In this document: positions 57,030 through 59,948 of the stretch, piece by piece
Layout of the letters: each line of letters begins with the position of its first letter
Numbering within the stretch: the stretch's first letter is position 1
DNA from: Actinomadura montaniterrae
GTDB lineage: Bacteria; Actinomycetota; Actinomycetes; Streptosporangiales; Streptosporangiaceae
Assembly: GCF_008923365.1 (NCBI RefSeq)
Contig: NZ_WBMR01000002.1
Location: 1 to 59,948 of the forward strand
Direction: 5' to 3'
Length of the DNA stretch: 59,948 nt
Made by a program: the position numbers and the translations under genes
The notes under the pieces: model-generated
What the model was told of the DNA's origin: nothing
Database searches by the model: none
What the model saw: only the letters and a program-made list of their open reading frames with translations

Positions 57030-57731
57030 ATGACGGAGACGGACCCGCTTCGCGCGGCGATGATCGAGGCCGCGGAGCGGCAGCTGGCGTCGTCCTCGGA
57101 CCACGAGATCGCGACGCGCGCGGTCTGCGAGGAGGTCGGCGTGAGCCAGCCGGTCCTCTACCGGCTGTTCGGCGACAAGCGCGGGCTGCTCGACGCCGTC
57201 GCCGACCACGGCTACGAGCGGTACACCGCGATCAAGGCCGCCCAGGAGCAGACCGGCGACCCGGTCGCCGACCTGCACGCCGGCTGGGACGGCCACATGG
57301 CGTTCGCCCAGGCGAACCCGGCCCTCTACCAGCTGATGTTCACTCCGCGGCCGTGGTCGCGCTCGACGGCGCGAGAGCGCGTGATGGACCTGCTGGTGGC
57401 GGCGCTCACCCGGTGCGCGGCGGCGGGCGCGCTGAAGCTCGAGCCGCGAACCGCCGCGCAGCTGATCCTCTCGGCGAACATCGGGACCGCCCTGGACCAC
57501 ATCGCCAAGCCGGCCCTGTTCGAGGACCCCGCGCTCTCCCACCGCATGCGCGACGCCGTGTTCTCGCACGTACTGACCACGCCGACCGCCCAGGACGACG
57601 CCGACCCGGTGCGCACCGCCGCGCTGCGCCTGCACGCGCAACTCGATCTCACCGGGACCGAGGCCCTGGAGCCCGCCGAGACCGCCCTCCTCCAACGATG
57701 GCTCGAACGCATCACGCGGCCCGGCCGGTGA
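57030..57731 (+). CDS. TetR family transcriptional regulator
   Basis: A 233-residue TetR protein. The HTH (about 8-52) is LRAAMIEAAERQLASSSDHEIATRAVCEEVGVSQPVLYRLFGDKRGLLDAV. The C-terminal ligand domain contains FAQANPALYQLMFTPRP, usual for the TetR_C_13-like group. ATG 57030 has no ribosome binding site. It is divergent from the SDR/tautomerase unit and probably represses it. Confidence 0.85.
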   Translation: MTETDPLRAAMIEAAERQLASSSDHEIATRAVCEEVGVSQPVLYRLFGDKRGLLDAVADHGYERYTAIKAAQEQTGDPVADLHAGWDGHMAFAQANPALYQLMFTPRPWSRSTARERVMDLLVAALTRCAAAGALKLEPRTAAQLILSANIGTALDHIAKPALFEDPALSHRMRDAVFSHVLTTPTAQDDADPVRTAALRLHAQLDLTGTEALEPAETALLQRWLERITRPGR

Positions 57732-58037
57732 TGACATCCGCCTAAAGGGCTCTGGATCTCAGGCTTGCGTGTCACGGGCGATGGAAATCCTCACCCCCGG
57801 CACCGCCAGGCCGTGAGCCCGATGGGCGCACTGCACGAACCGGTAAGGCGTTGTGGGGCCTCTTGCGGACGGGCGTCGCCCAGCGGACCGTAGGACGGGG
57901 ACGCTCGGCCGGACGTGGTGCCGGGGATCGCTGAACCCCGGGCAGGCCGTGGCCGCCCGCCTGGCAACGCGGCGACCACGGCGACGGTTCGTGCGTCCTG
58001 ATGACCGTTCGGCCCCATCGAACAGACGGAGAGTCCG
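57732..58037. other. 306-bp gap before the third P450 gene
   Basis: No gene is supported. A hairpin, TGCCGGGG with CCCCGGGCA (about 57919-57944, one bulge), lies in the middle. The minus strand stays open here, but this is an extension of the open frame antisense to the P450 gene. No clear promoter pair was found. Confidence 0.5.
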
Positions 58038-59279
58038 ATGCGCACTTCCGAGAACGACGAGCCGTTCGCCATCGACCCCACCGGTCGCGACGTGCAGGGT
58101 GACGCCGCCCGGATACGTGCGCGCGGACCCGCGACGCGCGTCGTCCTCCCCGGTGACGTTGAGGCGTGGGCGGTGAGCAGTCCCCCGCTGCTGCGGCGGC
58201 TGCTGACCGACGACCGCGTCTCCAAGGACGCCTATCTGCACTGGCCGCCCTTCATCAACGGGGAGGTCGGGCCGGGGTGGCAGCTGTTCGCCTGGGTCGC
58301 GGTGCGGAACATGCTGACCGCTTACGGCCATGACCACCGGCGGCTGCGGCGGCTGATCTCGAGCGCGTTCACCGTGCGCCGCACGGCCGCGCTGCGTCCC
58401 AGCGTCGAGACGATCGTCGCCGCGCTCCTCGACGATCTCGACGCCGCCGCCCCGGGCGAGGCGGTGGACCTGCGCGACCGCTTCGCCTACCCGCTGCCGA
58501 TCAGGGTGATCTGCGAGCTGTTCGGAGTCGGGGACCCGGACGCGCGCGAGGAGATCCGCCGCTGCGTCGACGCGTTCTTCCGGACGACCACCGGCCCGGA
58601 GGAGGCCGCCGCGGCGTTTCCGCGGATGCAGGAGATCCTGCGCGGCGTCGTCCGGGAGAAGCGCACGCGTCCGGCGGACGACCTCTCCTCGGCCCTCATC
58701 GCGGCCCGGGACGAAGGCTCGCCGCTGTCGGAGGAGGAGCTGGTCGACACGCTCGTCCTGTTCCTGAGCGCGGGGCACGAGACGACCGTCAACCTTCTCG
58801 GCAACGCCGTCCACGCCATGCTGACCCGTCCCGAACAGCTGGCTCTGGTCCGCGCGGGGCGCGCCACGTGGGACGACGTCATCGAGGAGACGCTGCGGGT
58901 CGAGCCTCCGATCGCCAACCTGCCGCTGCGCTTCGCCGTCGAGGACATCGAGCTGGAGGACGGCACCGGACTCGGCAAGGGCGATGCGATCCTCGCCTGT
59001 TACGCGGCGGCCGGCCGGGACCCGGACGCGCACGGCGACGACGCCGACCTCTTCGACGTCACCCGCACCGACAAGGAGCACATGGCGTTCGGGTACGGCG
59101 TCCATCACTGCCTCGGTGCGCCGCTCGCGAGGCTGGAGGCGTCGATCGCGCTGCCGGCGCTGTTCGGCAGGTTCCCCGACCTGGCCCTCGCCGTGAAGCC
59201 GAGCGAACTCGTTCCGCTCGACTCCTTCATCTCCAACGGCCACCGGACCCTCCCGGCCTACCTGAAGCCGGCCGCCTGA
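58038..59279 (+). CDS. Cytochrome P450, CYP107-like
   Basis: A 413-residue P450. AGHETT is at 245-250 in the I helix, ExxR at 284-287 (EETLRVEP), and the heme segment FGYGVHHCLGAPLARLEA with Cys358, the form usual in CYP107 and related antibiotic-tailoring or xenobiotic P450s. CGGAGA precedes ATG 58038 by 5 nt. No ferredoxin is adjacent. It converges on the MarR gene. Confidence 0.92.
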   Translation: MRTSENDEPFAIDPTGRDVQGDAARIRARGPATRVVLPGDVEAWAVSSPPLLRRLLTDDRVSKDAYLHWPPFINGEVGPGWQLFAWVAVRNMLTAYGHDHRRLRRLISSAFTVRRTAALRPSVETIVAALLDDLDAAAPGEAVDLRDRFAYPLPIRVICELFGVGDPDAREEIRRCVDAFFRTTTGPEEAAAAFPRMQEILRGVVREKRTRPADDLSSALIAARDEGSPLSEEELVDTLVLFLSAGHETTVNLLGNAVHAMLTRPEQLALVRAGRATWDDVIEETLRVEPPIANLPLRFAVEDIELEDGTGLGKGDAILACYAAAGRDPDAHGDDADLFDVTRTDKEHMAFGYGVHHCLGAPLARLEASIALPALFGRFPDLALAVKPSELVPLDSFISNGHRTLPAYLKPAA

Positions 59280-59363
59280 CATCTACGGAGGTGACCAGGA
59301 CCCGGGCCCCTGGATGCACCGCCGGCGAAACCGGGCGATCGTTCCGGAGGGAACGGGCTTGAG

Positions 59364-59864
59364 TCAACGGCGCCTGCCGCCGCTTCGGCGGACGCCGCTC
59401 TGCAATACGCGGGGACGCAGCCGGGTGCGCACATCGTCCAGGATGTCGGCGAGCTGGGCGATCTGATCGTCGGTCAGGAGGTCGATCAGCCCGTCGCGGA
59501 CCGCCTCCACGTGCCCGGGCGCGGTCTTCTCCAGGAGCCGCCGGCCGTCGCCGGTGATGACGACCATGGCCCTGCGCTCGTCGTTGGTGTCGGTCTCGCG
59601 GCGGAGCAGTCCGGCCTTCTCCAGCTGGGCCACCTGGTAGCTCAGGCCGCTGCGCGAGGTGATCATCAGATCGGCGAGCTCGGTGATGCACCGGCGCTCG
59701 GGGGCGCACTCGTTGGCCCAGTGCAGGATCTCGTACTGGATCATGGTGAGCCCGGCGTCCTCGCGAAGCTGCCGTTCCACATGCCGCTGGATCAGGCCGG
59801 ACGTCTCCAGGAAGCCGGTCCAGGCGCGCATCTGCGTCTCGTTCAACCACCGCGGTTCGCTCAT
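59364..59864 (-). CDS. MarR family transcriptional regulator
   Basis: A 166-residue MarR protein. The winged helix is at about 55-110 (CITELADLMITSRSGLSYQVAQLEKAGLLRRETDTNDERRAMVVITGDGRRLLEK), with the D-x-R wing. The flanking helices form the dimer interface. It is the last gene of the window; 59865-59948 is its upstream region and holds a run of nine G at 59885-59893. Its target is probably outside the window or the P450 next to it. Confidence 0.9.
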   Translation of the reverse strand: MSEPRWLNETQMRAWTGFLETSGLIQRHVERQLREDAGLTMIQYEILHWANECAPERRCITELADLMITSRSGLSYQVAQLEKAGLLRRETDTNDERRAMVVITGDGRRLLEKTAPGHVEAVRDGLIDLLTDDQIAQLADILDDVRTRLRPRVLQSGVRRSGGRRR

Positions 59865-59948
59865 GCGAGGAGCCTACCGGAGTTGGGGGGGGGTTGGCGG
59901 CAACCGACAAGGGAACCCCAGGCCCACGATGGTGGGGTGTGAAGCCCA

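Noticed and set aside
57759..59282. 507-residue open frame on the minus strand over the third P450
   Set aside because: It is antisense to a P450 with complete heme, ExxR and I-helix motifs. The translation is Arg/Gly/Val-rich without any domain; it is the usual open antisense frame in high-GC DNA.
59885..59893. Run of nine G upstream of the MarR gene as a phase-variable switch
   Set aside because: A single G run in a GC-rich genome, outside a coding frame and without a clear promoter around it, is weak evidence.

Overview
The window is about 60 kb of very high-GC DNA with dense, often overlapping genes, many GTG starts and strong purine-rich ribosome binding sites. Three sets of genes point to a filamentous actinomycete, most likely Actinomadura/Thermomonosporaceae or a relative. 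They are cytochromes P450, F420-type enzymes (a luciferase-like oxidoreductase and a pyridoxamine-oxidase fold protein), and short-chain dehydrogenases of the mycofactocin-coupled type. No rRNA, tRNA, CRISPR array, phage or intact insertion sequence was recognised. The layout is typical of accessory chromosome-arm DNA: small catabolic or tailoring operons, each with its own divergent regulator, separated by gene remnants.

Layout. 1-3093 (+): a four-gene overlapping unit made of the tail of an FAD monooxygenase, a TAXI-like binding protein without a signal peptide, a dienelactone hydrolase and an alcohol dehydrogenase; it ends at a perfect bidirectional terminator. 3152-10302: an aromatic-ring catabolic cluster (aromatic-acid MFS importer, two FAD hydroxylases, extradiol dioxygenase, FAH-type hydrolase) divergent from a GntR/FCD regulator, with two related operator-like sites in the shared promoter region. 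10540-15821: mostly single genes (nuclease-fold protein, PPOX protein, DUF805 protein, secreted lectin, membrane protein, a frameshifted gene, MsrA). 15904-18276: P450 and TetR around a clean palindrome, then a remnant of an NADH dehydrogenase-like gene. 18360-25729: membrane proteins, a SnoaL protein divergent from a truncated SigJ-like sigma factor, a crotonase, a GAP-family protein, a WYL regulator/RidA pair around a palindrome, and an NmrA-like protein. 25813-28914: a large secreted GH106-like rhamnosidase under a LacI-type box.

29050-39121 reads as one oxidative catabolic island. It holds an IclR regulator, three mycofactocin-coupled dehydrogenases, a tandem carboxymuconolactone-decarboxylase protein, an aldehyde dehydrogenase, two TetR regulators, a P450, and a deletion chimera in which the end of a molybdenum hydroxylase large subunit is fused in frame to its FAD subunit. 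Hydroxylation by the P450, alcohol oxidation by the nicotinoprotein-type dehydrogenases and aldehyde oxidation by the ALDH would form a terpenoid-like or alicyclic degradation route; the substrate is not visible.

39132-43645 holds an ECF42-type sigma factor with its DGPF partner and, divergent from it, the most novel element of the window. This is a three-gene operon: a 59-residue peptide with a His4-Asp2-(Glu-Thr-Glu-Pro)3 tail, a HExxH protein resembling alpha-ketoglutarate-dependent peptide beta-hydroxylases, and a beta-propeller-like protein. The reading frames overlap or nearly touch, which suggests a ribosomally made, post-translationally modified peptide (RiPP) system. 43732-59864 contains further short-chain dehydrogenases (one truncated), membrane and secreted proteins (DUF1996, beta-helix), an ArsR/MFS pair, a TetX-like monooxygenase/TetR pair sharing a long operator that abuts a start codon, a luciferase-like F420 enzyme, a tautomerase, an SDR/TetR pair, a third P450 and a MarR regulator.
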